Source: Lachnospiraceae bacterium
GTDB lineage: Bacteria; Bacillota; Clostridia; Lachnospirales; Lachnospiraceae
Assembly (NCBI GenBank): GCA_021202465.1
Contig: JAJQCZ010000028.1
Span: forward strand, 1 to 49,349
Direction of reading: 5' to 3'
Length of the DNA: 49,349 nt
The notes beneath the pieces are model-generated. The model saw nothing but the letters and a program-made list of their open reading frames with translations. It was not told the DNA's origin and ran no database searches. The translations under genes and the position numbers were made by a program. The first letter of the stretch is position 1; the number at the start of each line of letters is the position of its first letter. This document shows, piece by piece, positions 25,984 to 33,694 of the stretch.

Positions 25984-26994
25984 ATGGCTTTATTTGAATC
26001 ATATGAGAGAAGAATCGATAAAATCAATGGTGTGCTGAATAGCTATGGTATCGCTTCCCTGGAAGAGGCCGAGAAGATCACCAAAGACGCGGGTCTGGAC
26101 GTATATGCACAGGTGAGGAGTATCCAGCCCATCTGCTTTGAAAATGCCTGCTGGGCCTACACCGTGGGCGCAGCCGTCGCGATTAAGAAGGACTGCCGCC
26201 GGGCTGCCGATGCGGCCGCTGCGATCGGTGAGGGACTTCAGGCCTTCTGTATCCCCGGCTCCGTAGCCGACATCCGTAAGGTCGGCCTGGGCCACGGCAA
26301 TCTGGGCAAGATGCTCCTGGAAGAGGACACGGACTGCTTCTGCTTCCTGGCGGGACATGAGTCCTTTGCAGCCGCGGAAGGAGCCATCGGCATCGCTGAG
26401 AAGGCCAATAAGGTGCGTAAGAAACCGCTGCGTGTCATCCTCAACGGCCTAGGCAAGGATGCGGCGCAGATCATTTCCCGGATTAACGGTTTCACCTATG
26501 TGGAGACCGAGATGAACTATTCCACCGGTGAGGTGAAGGAAGTCTTCCGCAAGTCCTATTCCACCGGCCTGCGCGCCAAGGTCAACTGCTACGGCGCTAA
26601 CGACGTGACCGAGGGCGTTGCCATCATGTGGAAAGAGGGCGTGGATGTCTCCATCACCGGCAACTCCACCAACCCGACCCGTTTCCAGCACCCCGTGGCC
26701 GGTACGTATAAGAAAGAGTGTGTGGAGAAAGGCAAGAAATACTTCTCCGTGGCTTCCGGCGGTGGCACGGGCCGTACCCTGCACCCCGACAACATGGCGG
26801 CAGGCCCTGCTTCCTACGGCTTCACCGACACCCTGGGACGGATGCACTCCGACGCTCAGTTCGCCGGTTCCTCCTCCGTGCCTGCGCACGTGGAGATGAT
26901 GGGACTGATCGGCATGGGCAACAACCCCATGGTCGGAGCCACCGTGGCTGTTGCTGTTAGCGTCGAGGAGGCCGCTAAGGCTGGGAAGTTCTAA
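25984..26994 (+). CDS. GGGtGRT protein
   Basis: 336 residues with the naming motif in ASGGGTGRTLHPDNM (about residues 256-270). Several conserved-looking Cys (CFENACWAY, DTDCFCFLAGHE) may bind metal or clusters. No signal peptide. It forms an operon with the scaffold-like gene upstream (GGGAGGAAAG ribosome site) and is closed by a strong terminator. The family is widespread in anaerobes but has no established activity. Codon use is biased like the glycolytic genes, suggesting high expression. Confidence 0.8.
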   Translation: MALFESYERRIDKINGVLNSYGIASLEEAEKITKDAGLDVYAQVRSIQPICFENACWAYTVGAAVAIKKDCRRAADAAAAIGEGLQAFCIPGSVADIRKVGLGHGNLGKMLLEEDTDCFCFLAGHESFAAAEGAIGIAEKANKVRKKPLRVILNGLGKDAAQIISRINGFTYVETEMNYSTGEVKEVFRKSYSTGLRAKVNCYGANDVTEGVAIMWKEGVDVSITGNSTNPTRFQHPVAGTYKKECVEKGKKYFSVASGGGTGRTLHPDNMAAGPASYGFTDTLGRMHSDAQFAGSSSVPAHVEMMGLIGMGNNPMVGATVAVAVSVEEAAKAGKF

Positions 26995-27035
26995 AGGCTA
27001 GATAAATTTCAATAATTTAATACAAAATAGCAACA

Positions 27036-27080
27036 AAAATGCGGACCCTTCGATGAAAAACGAGAGGTTCGCATTTTTTT
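27036..27080 (+). terminator. Rho-independent terminator after GGGtGRT gene
   Basis: AAAATGCGGACC pairs with GGTTCGCATTTT (one wobble) and is followed by a run of T (27074-27080). Confidence 0.9.
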
Positions 27081-27090
27081 ATCGTTATAA

Positions 27091-27182
27091 AATGTGCCGC
27101 GAGGACACATTACGGGCACATTCGTTTGAAATGTGCCCACTTTGAAAAAATAATGTGCCCATTTTTCCTTGATGATGTGCCC
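27091..27182. repeat. ATGTGCCC repeat array, likely transposon-end remnant
   Basis: ATGTGCCC occurs at 27131, 27153 and 27175, exactly 22 bp apart; ATGTGCC also at 27092. An opposed copy, GGGCACATT (27114-27122), forms a perfect 9-bp inverted repeat with AATGTGCCC (27130-27138). Regularly spaced direct copies resemble transposase-binding sites at the ends of IS21-like or Tn7-like elements. No matching transposase is nearby. Confidence 0.5.
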
Positions 27183-27209
27183 GTGAAGTGTGGGGCATTG
27201 AAATGGTTC

Positions 27210-27626
27210 TCAGAAGATTTGATTGAGGAAATGATCTCCATCAACCTCTGTCATTTCTGTCGAATGATAATAGACATTGAGCGTTGTGGTCAGGTTTTTA
27301 TGTCCCAGCCTGCGGCTGACGTAAACAGGCAGAGCATCATTTTGCGCAAGCATTGAGGCATGTGTGTGGCGGAGTGAATGGAAGTCATAATCGGGGATGT
27401 CTAGTTCCTTATGAATGACCTGGGAGACCCACTGCATTGTACGCGGACTAATATAGTCACCAGTATCTCGGACCGTGACAAAAAATACTTCTTCGTCATT
27501 GCCGTCCTGGCTGATAATAAAACGTTCGTTTACGTAGTAATGATTATAATATTCCTGATAGTAAACGCGGGCTCTTTCCTGCCGATCTTTTTCTTTCATC
27601 AGGATTGATACCAGGGTATCAGGCAT
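27210..27626 (-). pseudogene. Tyrosine recombinase (integrase), C-terminal fragment
   Basis: About 138 residues in frame, holding the last part of a phage/conjugative-element integrase: FHSLRHTHASML with the Arg and His of the catalytic set, RRLGHKNLTTTLNVYYHST with the second His and the Tyr nucleophile, and a natural-looking C-terminus. The N-terminal DNA-binding and core-binding domains are missing; homology ends near 27626 where a transglutaminase-like sequence on the other strand begins. It cannot be a complete enzyme. Confidence 0.8.
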
Positions 27627-27925
27627 TGCAGAAATATGTCTTATCTAACTTCAAATACTGGACGACAGACAGTTCTTCCAACCTCATTTACCTGACAACC
27701 AACGAAGGTGTTTGGTTTGAGACGCAGATGATCGACTGTGTAGGAGCAACACGTATCATGAGATACTTTGCCGACATGCTCGGTTTGGAAAACACATCAG
27801 CTTCTAACAGTGCAGGACACGTATGGGCAGTCATCACTGATGATGTATCAGGATCAACGTATAAGGTGGATGCAAGTCCCGACGCTACGAATGTTGTTAC
27901 TTCCTGGCCTATGGTCATTGAGTAA
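27605..27925 (+). pseudogene. Transglutaminase-like domain fragment, copy 1
   Basis: About 106 residues without a credible start codon, joined abruptly to the integrase fragment. The order Cys (MIDCVGATRIMRYFADMLGL), His (NSAGHVWAVI) and Asp (TYKVDASPDATN) fits the catalytic triad of bacterial transglutaminase-like domains, often found at the end of secreted cell-surface proteins. The N-terminal signal and binding domains are gone. A near-copy follows at 28945. Confidence 0.65.
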
Positions 27926-27955
27926 GAGCAAATAGTAAAGCGTTATTTATACCCA

Positions 27956-27979
27956 GAGCCTCGCGAGAATGCGAGGCTC
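27956..27979 (+). terminator. Hairpin after transglutaminase fragment 1
   Basis: Perfect 9-bp stem GAGCCTCGC / GCGAGGCTC with a 6-nt loop, without a long T run. The same structure follows copy 2 at 29171. Confidence 0.6.
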
Positions 27980-28061
27980 ATTATCCAGAAATCTTTTGCT
28001 GTCAGGAGCGAACCTCTGCATGCCGAAGGGGAAATTTCTTTCGCTTTTTGCTTGAAATAGC

Positions 28062-28090
28062 TTGCGAATTTTTTGCGTTTCGCATATAAT
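28062..28090 (+). promoter_or_regulatory. Promoter of type III antitoxin RNA
   Basis: TTGCGA (28062-28067), exact 17-bp spacer, perfect TATAAT (28085-28090). Transcription is expected to start near 28097, about 30 nt before the first RNA repeat. Confidence 0.85.
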
Positions 28091-28096
28091 ATAACC

Positions 28097-28282
28097 ACAA
28101 GAAGAACTGGCTTCTTGACTTCGCTAAAAGATGACGAGTGACGGTTCTGACTCGTCGGTAAAATAAAAATTGACCGAGCGAAGATGATGTGTGACGGTTC
28201 TGACACATCGGTAAAATAAAAATTGACCGGGCGAAGGACAATCCGGCGGGGTTGGATCAAGCATCCATCCTCGCTTTTTTTT
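28097..28282 (+). ncRNA. Type III antitoxin RNA with two 53-nt repeats
   Basis: Two full tandem units, 28128-28180 and 28181-28233, followed by a decayed third that runs into the terminator. Each unit has a 7-bp hairpin with the identical loop GACGGTTCTG, then GGTAAAATAAAAATTGACCG and GCG. The stems differ but stay paired: GACGAGT/ACTCGTC in unit 1 and GATGTGT/ACACATC in unit 2. In type III systems such repeats are cut out by the toxin RNase and wrap the toxin as pseudoknots. The placement between a strong promoter and a terminator before a ToxN-like gene is the classical layout. Confidence 0.85.
28246..28282 (+). terminator. Terminator between antitoxin RNA and toxin gene
   Basis: GCGGGGTTGGAT pairs with ATCCATCCTCGC (one mismatch, one wobble) around CAAGC and is followed by eight T. 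Such a leaky terminator keeps toxin level below antitoxin RNA level in known type III systems. Confidence 0.88.
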
Positions 28283-28296
28283 GTGAGGTACGCTCG

Positions 28297-28773
28297 ATGG
28301 ACTTTGAATCCGATTTATATCTTCTGTCTGCTAAATTCATACAGGATTACTCAGCATCTACATACCCCGAGTTAATGCATAAACAGGGGCGTCCATACAC
28401 TTGTTTACTTATTGATTCACGCGATGATTATTTTATTTGTGTCCCTTTTCGGTCTGATATCCGGCATAACAACGCATTTATGTTTAGAGGCACGAAGCGT
28501 TCACAAACGAAAAATTCCGGGCTGGATTATTCCAAAATCGTGCTTATTAAAGATTCTGACTATATTGATTCATCCACGAAAGCGGTTGTTGATCAGGACG
28601 AATATGGTCAAATGAAGCAAAACCTTTCAACGATTGCCCAAGAAGCTACGGATTACGTAGATACATATATCGGACATATCAATGGGAGTGCACCACTTCA
28701 TCCACGGGCTTTTTCGCGCAGATACCGATTCTCCACTTTGCCGTATTTTCATGACATTATGGGACTGGTGTAA
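28297..28773 (+). CDS. ToxN/TenpN/CptN-like type III toxin, endoribonuclease
   Basis: 158 residues, started at the ATG eight bases after GTGAGG; an in-frame ATG-less stretch upstream overlaps the terminator. Family features: SAKFIQDY near the start, PFRSDIRHNNAF at residues 50-61, GLDYSKIVLI at 75-84, DQDEY near 100 and a C-terminal RFSTLPYFHDIM. Toxins of this superfamily cut their own repeat RNA and cellular mRNAs and give abortive infection against phage. The gene is intact and lies right after the repeat RNA and terminator. The subfamily (TenpIN or CptIN) cannot be settled by eye. Confidence 0.85.
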   Translation: MDFESDLYLLSAKFIQDYSASTYPELMHKQGRPYTCLLIDSRDDYFICVPFRSDIRHNNAFMFRGTKRSQTKNSGLDYSKIVLIKDSDYIDSSTKAVVDQDEYGQMKQNLSTIAQEATDYVDTYIGHINGSAPLHPRAFSRRYRFSTLPYFHDIMGLV

Positions 28774-28788
28774 ATATATATGGATCGT

Positions 28789-28815
28789 AAAGGGAACTGA
28801 TAACCGGTTCCCTTT
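28789..28815 (+). terminator. Hairpin after type III toxin gene
   Basis: AAAGGGAAC and GTTCCCTTT form a perfect 9-bp stem with a 9-nt loop, 15 bp after the toxin stop. The U-rich part lies within the stem end. Confidence 0.65.
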
Positions 28816-28944
28816 ATACGAAATTAATCAGGATAATTACGAAAACACCACGCAAAACTTGCCACATTTTAAAGAAGCCGGACAAGACGGAGCAAAGCGA
28901 TGCTTTGCAATTTGTCCAGCCTGCGACAACCCCATCCAGATTAG

Positions 28945-29142
28945 ATGATTGACTGCGTAGGAGCAACACGTATCATGAGATACTTTGCCGACATGCTCGG
29001 TTTGGAAAAAACGTCAGCCTCTAACAGCGCAGGACACGTATGGGCTGTTGTTACCGATGATGTATCTGGATCAACGTATAAGGCAGACGCTAGTCCCGAT
29101 GCTACGAATGTTGTCATCTCCTGGTCGATGGTCATTGAGTAA
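28945..29142 (+). pseudogene. Transglutaminase-like domain fragment, copy 2
   Basis: 65 residues that repeat the Cys-His-Asp part of copy 1 with few changes (most at third codon positions), plus the same 3' sequence and hairpin. Homology begins abruptly at the ATG, preceded by unrelated sequence. The two copies are direct repeats about 1.2 kb apart and bracket the type III toxin-antitoxin locus. Confidence 0.65.
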
Positions 29143-29170
29143 GAGCAAATAGCAAATTGTTATTATCCAG

Positions 29171-29192
29171 AGCCTCGCATAAATGCGAGGCT
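29171..29192 (+). terminator. Hairpin after transglutaminase fragment 2
   Basis: AGCCTCGCA / TGCGAGGCT, 9-bp stem with a TAAA loop, followed by TATTCTTT. Confidence 0.65.
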
Positions 29193-29407
29193 TATTCTTT
29201 ACGGTCTTTTTCTTGTTGTAAGGACATGATAACTGAGAGAAGAGGGGGATTCGCAGAGATGAATTGCCAAAATATATCATATTACTTTAAATGGTATTTG
29301 CCGTGGAGCGGGGGCGACGATTATGACGCCGTTAATGATGACATATCGAAGATGCTTTTGTGTGCATAGATACGATGAATTTTACTTTGTTACATATTGC
29401 GTTTCTA
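29193..29407. other. Gene-free stretch before CAP-domain protein
   Basis: Only short open frames without good ribosome sites are present (for example a 36-codon one from 29259). No function is seen in them. Confidence 0.4.
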
Positions 29408-29436
29408 TTGTCGATTTCTCCGATTTGTATTATAAT
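29408..29436 (+). promoter_or_regulatory. Promoter of CAP-domain surface protein
   Basis: TTGTCG (29408-29413), 17-bp spacer, perfect TATAAT (29431-29436); leader of about 87 nt. Confidence 0.8.
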
Positions 29437-29529
29437 ATTCTCATGTGATTGCATGAATCATCTCGGACATTTCTGTCTGCAGCATTCCAGTATTATCATA
29501 AGAGTAAATTTACATTGAAGGAGAAGATC

Positions 29530-32454
29530 ATGAAAGCAAACAGTAACCTCAAACCGTTTCTGAAACGTATCCTGCTTATGCTTGCTATTGCGCTGACCTT
29601 GACAGGAATTCCGTCTCTCGAAAGCGGAGATCATTTCCTTTTTTCCACTGTGACCGTTGAAGCTGCGACTAAGCTGACAGCCCCGACGATCTCCAGCATT
29701 ACGAACGCCAGTACGGGCGTGAAGCTGAAGTGGAAGAAATCCAGTAAGGCGACAGGGTATTATGTTTACCGGAAGACCAGCTCCGGGTCATGGAAGAAGA
29801 TCAAAACGATCAAGAAAAACACCATGGTCAGCTATACGGATACCACCGCAAAGAACGGGACAACCTACAGCTATAAGGTGACTGCATATTCCGGAAAGAC
29901 GACGAAATCTTCTTCAACAAAGAAGATCACGCGGGTTGATGTTCCTACGATGTCATCCCTTGTAAGCAAATCATGCGTCAGCCTGACGGCGAAGGTGACA
30001 TCGACAAAGAAGATGTCTGGGTACCAGATCCAGTATTCGACTTCAAAGAGCTTCGGCAGCAGCGCCGTCACCGTGAAACTTTCCAGCGGGACGAGTGCCA
30101 GCAAGACGGTGAAAGCCCTGAAATCAGGGAAGAAATATTATGTCCGGGCACGAGCCTATAAGACTGTTTCCGGGAAGAAGTATTACCCCGCCTGGAGTTC
30201 TGCAAAAGCAGTAAAGATCTCCAGTACGCACAGCTATTCCCTAACGAAGACCGTGGCAGCAACCTGTACGTCCGACGGGTATAAGCAGTATACCTGCAGT
30301 GTCTGCGGCTCTTCCTATAAGAATACGCTGACTGCAACCGGGCATACCGCAGGCTCCTGGGTGACAACGAAAGCAGCCACCTGCACAGCGGCGGGGACAA
30401 AAGTCAAGAAATGCGCCACCTGCGGGACAGTACTGGAGACCGCGACCATCGCGGCGACCGGTCACACCTCCGGTGACTGGACTGTAACAAAAGCAGCGAC
30501 CTGCACGGAAGCCGGGACGAAGGTGAAGACATGCACCACCTGTGGAGAGGTCATCAGTACAGCATCGATTGCCGCAACAGGGCATTCTTACACTTCGGAG
30601 GTGACGAAGGAAGCAACCTGTGCGGAACCCGGGATCCGTACATACACCTGCTCTGTATGTGGAGACAGTTATACCGAAACTATTGCAGCGACCGGAGACC
30701 ATGATTACCAGGTAACAGATTCGAAAGCTGCAACTTGTGCGGAAGATGGGTATACAACCTACACATGTTCAACCTGTGGGGATATCTATACAGTGACAGT
30801 TTCTGCCACCGGGACCCACAACTATCAGGTAATAGGTTCTGAATCTGCAACCTGCAGTGAAACCGGGTATACGACGTATACCTGCTCTGTTTGCGGAGAT
30901 AGTTACACAGAAACTATTGCTGCGACCGGTGAACATACCTATGAGGTAGATGACTCCGAGGAAGCTACCTGCACCGAAGATGGATATATTACCTATGTTT
31001 GCTCAGAGTGCGGGGACAGTTACACGGAGACCCTTGCTGCAACCGGAGACCATGACTACCAAGTGACGTCCAATACCGACGTGACGTATTACACATCAGG
31101 ATCGACCGTTTATACCTGTACTAAATGCGGGGATTCCTATACGGTAACTACGGAAGCGACTGGCAAGGCGACAGCGCAGGCCGCCTATCAAGCAGCGAAA
31201 GAAGCTTTAGAGTCTGCGCAAGCAGCTTACGATGAAGCAGAGGCCGCTTGGAACGAAGCAGAAGAAAAACTTGAATCCGCCCAGGCTGCGGAAGACACAG
31301 CGGAAGCAGAGCTGGCGGAGAAGCAGGCAGCAGTAACAGCAGCGACAACCGCCCTGGCGGAGGCGCAGGCGGCCCTCGATGCCGCACAGGAAGCGTATGA
31401 TTCTTCCGACACGGCGACACAGATTGCTGCAGCCGAAGCGAATCTTGCTAATGCGGAAGAGGCGCTGGAAGAAGCAGAGGAGAAGCAGACGCTGGGTTCC
31501 TATGCGTTCTTCGAGTGGCTGGAGTGCGAGTCTGCGATGGAAATTCTGGAAACGGCATATGATGGCATTGAGAGGCTAAGTTTATCTCCCAAACCAGAAT
31601 ATACTAATATTGGCACTACTGGCGACGCTACCAGTTTAGAAAACCTGATGAATACTGTACAGTATTTAGTAGAATGCAATGAATTGCGTAGCATGAATGA
31701 CCTGTCGGAATTTAAAATTGTGCCTGAACTGATGGCGATGGCAGAATGCAATGCAAATGCTTCGCTTACATTGCTGGATCATTCAGACCAGTTTAATGCT
31801 GGCGAAAACCTGGCATTACTTTCAAGTGCAGCTGACCCATATGACTATTGGTATTATGAAGAAAAAGAGAACGCGGAAACTGAGAATGGCGGCACTACAG
31901 GACATTACGCTACTATTATTTCAGAATCTTATACCTTGACCGGGCTGGGTATTTGTACAAAAGGGACAAGATACAAATATGTTTATTCTCAAACATTTTT
32001 ATCTGAACAATCTATTGAGTATTACGCTGAAGCATATCCAGACTGCATTTGGGGTGATGGAGAAGGCAATGCGGTTTATACCGCATACACTGTCGAAGAA
32101 TTCTCCAACTTATTAGATGAATATTACGCTGAGGTTGTTACTAAGCCCGAAGCTGCGGTAGCGGAGGCAGAAGCAGCACTGGAAGCGGCAAAAGCTGCGA
32201 CAGAAAACAGCGACGAAGCAAGTGCTCTCACCGCCGCGCAGGAAGCTGTTGCGGAAGCACAGGCAGTTCTTGATAAAGCAAACGAGGAACTGACGGACGC
32301 ACAGACCGCGTTGACAGCTGCTCAAAATGCAGTGAGTGAGGCTGAGGCGGAAGAAGACGCTGCCGGTACCGCATATACAAAAGCCGAGACGGCGTTGGAG
32401 GAAGCAGATGACGCTTATCTGAAAGCGGCAGAAGAACTGGAGAAGTTCGATTAG
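29530..32454 (+). CDS. Secreted multidomain protein with Cys-x2-Cys repeats, coiled coils and CAP domain
   Basis: 974 residues started behind AAGGAGAAGATC. A signal peptide (basic start, hydrophobic residues ~14-30, cleavage likely after VEAA near 46) is followed by two fibronectin-III-like domains (about 48-230), eight CxxCG repeats of about 40 residues (about 233-545, form ATC...YTCSVCGDSYTETIAATG), an Ala/Glu-rich coiled coil (about 550-655), a CAP/SCP-like domain (about 690-835, with MAMAECNANASLTLLDH, GENLAL and GHYATII) and a second coiled coil to the end. No LPxTG motif or membrane anchor is seen, so it is probably secreted or wall-associated. CAP domains in bacteria are poorly understood. 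Confidence 0.8.
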   Translation: MKANSNLKPFLKRILLMLAIALTLTGIPSLESGDHFLFSTVTVEAATKLTAPTISSITNASTGVKLKWKKSSKATGYYVYRKTSSGSWKKIKTIKKNTMVSYTDTTAKNGTTYSYKVTAYSGKTTKSSSTKKITRVDVPTMSSLVSKSCVSLTAKVTSTKKMSGYQIQYSTSKSFGSSAVTVKLSSGTSASKTVKALKSGKKYYVRARAYKTVSGKKYYPAWSSAKAVKISSTHSYSLTKTVAATCTSDGYKQYTCSVCGSSYKNTLTATGHTAGSWVTTKAATCTAAGTKVKKCATCGTVLETATIAATGHTSGDWTVTKAATCTEAGTKVKTCTTCGEVISTASIAATGHSYTSEVTKEATCAEPGIRTYTCSVCGDSYTETIAATGDHDYQVTDSKAATCAEDGYTTYTCSTCGDIYTVTVSATGTHNYQVIGSESATCSETGYTTYTCSVCGDSYTETIAATGEHTYEVDDSEEATCTEDGYITYVCSECGDSYTETLAATGDHDYQVTSNTDVTYYTSGSTVYTCTKCGDSYTVTTEATGKATAQAAYQAAKEALESAQAAYDEAEAAWNEAEEKLESAQAAEDTAEAELAEKQAAVTAATTALAEAQAALDAAQEAYDSSDTATQIAAAEANLANAEEALEEAEEKQTLGSYAFFEWLECESAMEILETAYDGIERLSLSPKPEYTNIGTTGDATSLENLMNTVQYLVECNELRSMNDLSEFKIVPELMAMAECNANASLTLLDHSDQFNAGENLALLSSAADPYDYWYYEEKENAETENGGTTGHYATIISESYTLTGLGICTKGTRYKYVYSQTFLSEQSIEYYAEAYPDCIWGDGEGNAVYTAYTVEEFSNLLDEYYAEVVTKPEAAVAEAEAALEAAKAATENSDEASALTAAQEAVAEAQAVLDKANEELTDAQTALTAAQNAVSEAEAEEDAAGTAYTKAETALEEADDAYLKAAEELEKFD

Positions 32455-32475
32455 TTCAATCATACCATGATATAT

Positions 32476-32509
32476 ACAGCCCTGCATTTTCGGCGCGGGG
32501 CTGTTTTTT
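32476..32509 (+). terminator. Rho-independent terminator after CAP-domain gene
   Basis: ACAGCCC and GGGGCTGT arms with extra GC pairs inside, followed by TTTTTT. Confidence 0.88.
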
Positions 32510-32530
32510 CTCAAAAAACATAAGATCCAA

Positions 32531-32559
32531 TTGTTTTTTGACTTGCTCTTGAGTATAAT
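32531..32559 (+). promoter_or_regulatory. Promoter of structured RNA
   Basis: TTGTTT (32531-32536), 17-bp spacer, perfect TATAAT (32554-32559). The expected start is near 32566. Confidence 0.7.
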
Positions 32560-32565
32560 AAAAAC

Positions 32566-32815
32566 AGAAATAGAAATGTTTCTCGTGTGGCGGCACGTAA
32601 AAGCTGTGCTGCGCTTGGGCAGGTTAATTTCCAAGACGTACCAGATGTTCGGAAGGATATCGCGCCCACACCAGGGAGATACGGTGAGTCCGCGCCGGGG
32701 ACTTAAATTTCCGGCGACTATAGATGCTCGGCAGGGCATTGCGGCTGACAGCCAGCAGAAAACCGCTAATAATAGACGCTGGATGACCCAAGGGTTGTTC
32801 AGCGCCTATTATTTT
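32566..32815 (+). ncRNA. Structured RNA with own promoter and terminator, family unassigned
   Basis: About 245 nt hold a chain of potential helices: GCGGCAC/GTGCTGC, CTTGG/CCAAG, GCGC-CACC/GGTG-GCGC, GCCGG/CCGGC, ATGC/GCAT, GCGG/CCGC, a possible closing CTAT/ATAG pair, and a final 13-bp hairpin at 32777-32804 followed by CTATTATTTT. This density is far above chance for the neighbourhood, and no credible protein is encoded. It could be a stand-alone small RNA or a leader of the K+ channel gene. It does not show the conserved sequence of the c-di-AMP riboswitch as I remember it. The raiA RNA family is a possible match by size and layout, but I cannot confirm it. Confidence 0.6.
32777..32815 (+). 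terminator. Terminator hairpin of the structured RNA
   Basis: CGCTGGATGACCC pairs with GGGTTGTTCAGCG (13 positions including wobbles; tight AA loop, so the innermost pair probably opens), followed by a T-rich tail. Confidence 0.7.
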
Positions 32816-32852
32816 GCATTAAAAATACATATAAGGGATAAAGGCGAGAAAT

Positions 32853-33591
32853 ATGCAGTGGAGAAAACGTCTCTATGAAATAATCGAACCATCGGGTGAG
32901 GGCGACCTGACGAGTACTATATATGATTACGGGATGATTGCAGTTATTGTCATCAGTCTCATTCCGCTCACCTTCAAGGGGAACTACGCCGGTGTTCGAG
33001 ATAATTGATACTGCGGCGGCGACGATTTTCCTGATTGATTATGCTTTGCGCCTTTTGACGGCAGACTATAAATTCGGGAACGGTGTTTTCTCCTTTCTGC
33101 GATATCCGTTTTCTCCAATGGCAATCGTAGATCTGGCTGCGATCCTGCCTACGTTCCTGCCGGTGAGCCCTGGCTTCCGGTTGTTTAAATTATTTCGTCT
33201 TCTGCGTTCTTTCCGGGTTTTTCGGGCATTTAAGATGTTTCGATACTCCAGGAGTGTAGCAATCATACTCGAAGTCATGCAAAATCAAAAGGAAGCGTTG
33301 CTGGCTGTCTGTTCAATGGCGGTGGCCTATGTTGTGATAGCAGCTCTGGTGATCTTCAATGTGGAGCCTGACACCTTTGATACATTTTTTGATGCAATTT
33401 ATTGGGCAACGGTGAGTTTGACTACGATGGGGTATGGGGACATTTACCCAGTCAGCACGGCAGGACGCATTGTTACCATGCTTTCTTCATTCATGGGAAT
33501 AGCCATCGTTGCATTGCCGGCCGGCATTATCACCGCAGGTTATATGGATGCACTCGGAAAACAGAATAATCTGAAGGACAAGGAAGAATAG
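32853..33591 (+). pseudogene. Voltage-gated K+ channel gene, +1 frameshift near 32990
   Basis: The first frame from the ATG at 32853 gives MQWRKRLYEIIEPSGEG, STIYDYGMIAVIVISLIPL and FKGNYA, a normal channel N-terminus with S1, then hits a stop. The second frame resumes at VFEIIDTAAATIFLIDYALRLL and continues to 33591 with the S4-like segment of regularly spaced Arg (KLFRLLRSFRVFRAFK), the selectivity filter TTMGYGDIYP and S6. One extra base around 32988-32991 explains both. Intact, it would be a six-helix voltage-gated K+ channel of about 245 residues. A sequencing error cannot be excluded. Confidence 0.8.
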
Positions 33592-33637
33592 GGAAACATT
33601 CATTCAGCCATTTGTCAGGAACATCTATACGGGTTAT

Positions 33638-33675
33638 AAAAAAACTCCAGCAACGGCGATGTCCCGTTACTGGAG
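33638..33675 (-). terminator. Rho-independent terminator of the 33.7-kb SDR gene
   Basis: On the minus strand CTCCAGTAACGG / CCGTTGCTGGAG with a 7-nt loop and seven T after it. It may also act on the plus strand for the channel gene. Confidence 0.85.
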
Positions 33676-33694
33676 CATAAAATGGTGTTTCGTT

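Noticed and set aside
28128-28233. CRISPR-like direct repeats
   Set aside because: Units are contiguous without spacers, contain covarying hairpins and precede a ToxN-like gene, so they fit a type III antitoxin RNA.
32566-32815. c-di-AMP (ydaO) riboswitch upstream of the K+ channel
   Set aside because: The expected conserved core near the 3' part of that riboswitch is not found on either strand, although the gene context would suit it.
32531-32878. Open frame of 115 codons over the structured RNA
   Set aside because: It spans promoter, hairpins and terminator, has no ribosome site and no recognisable protein features.
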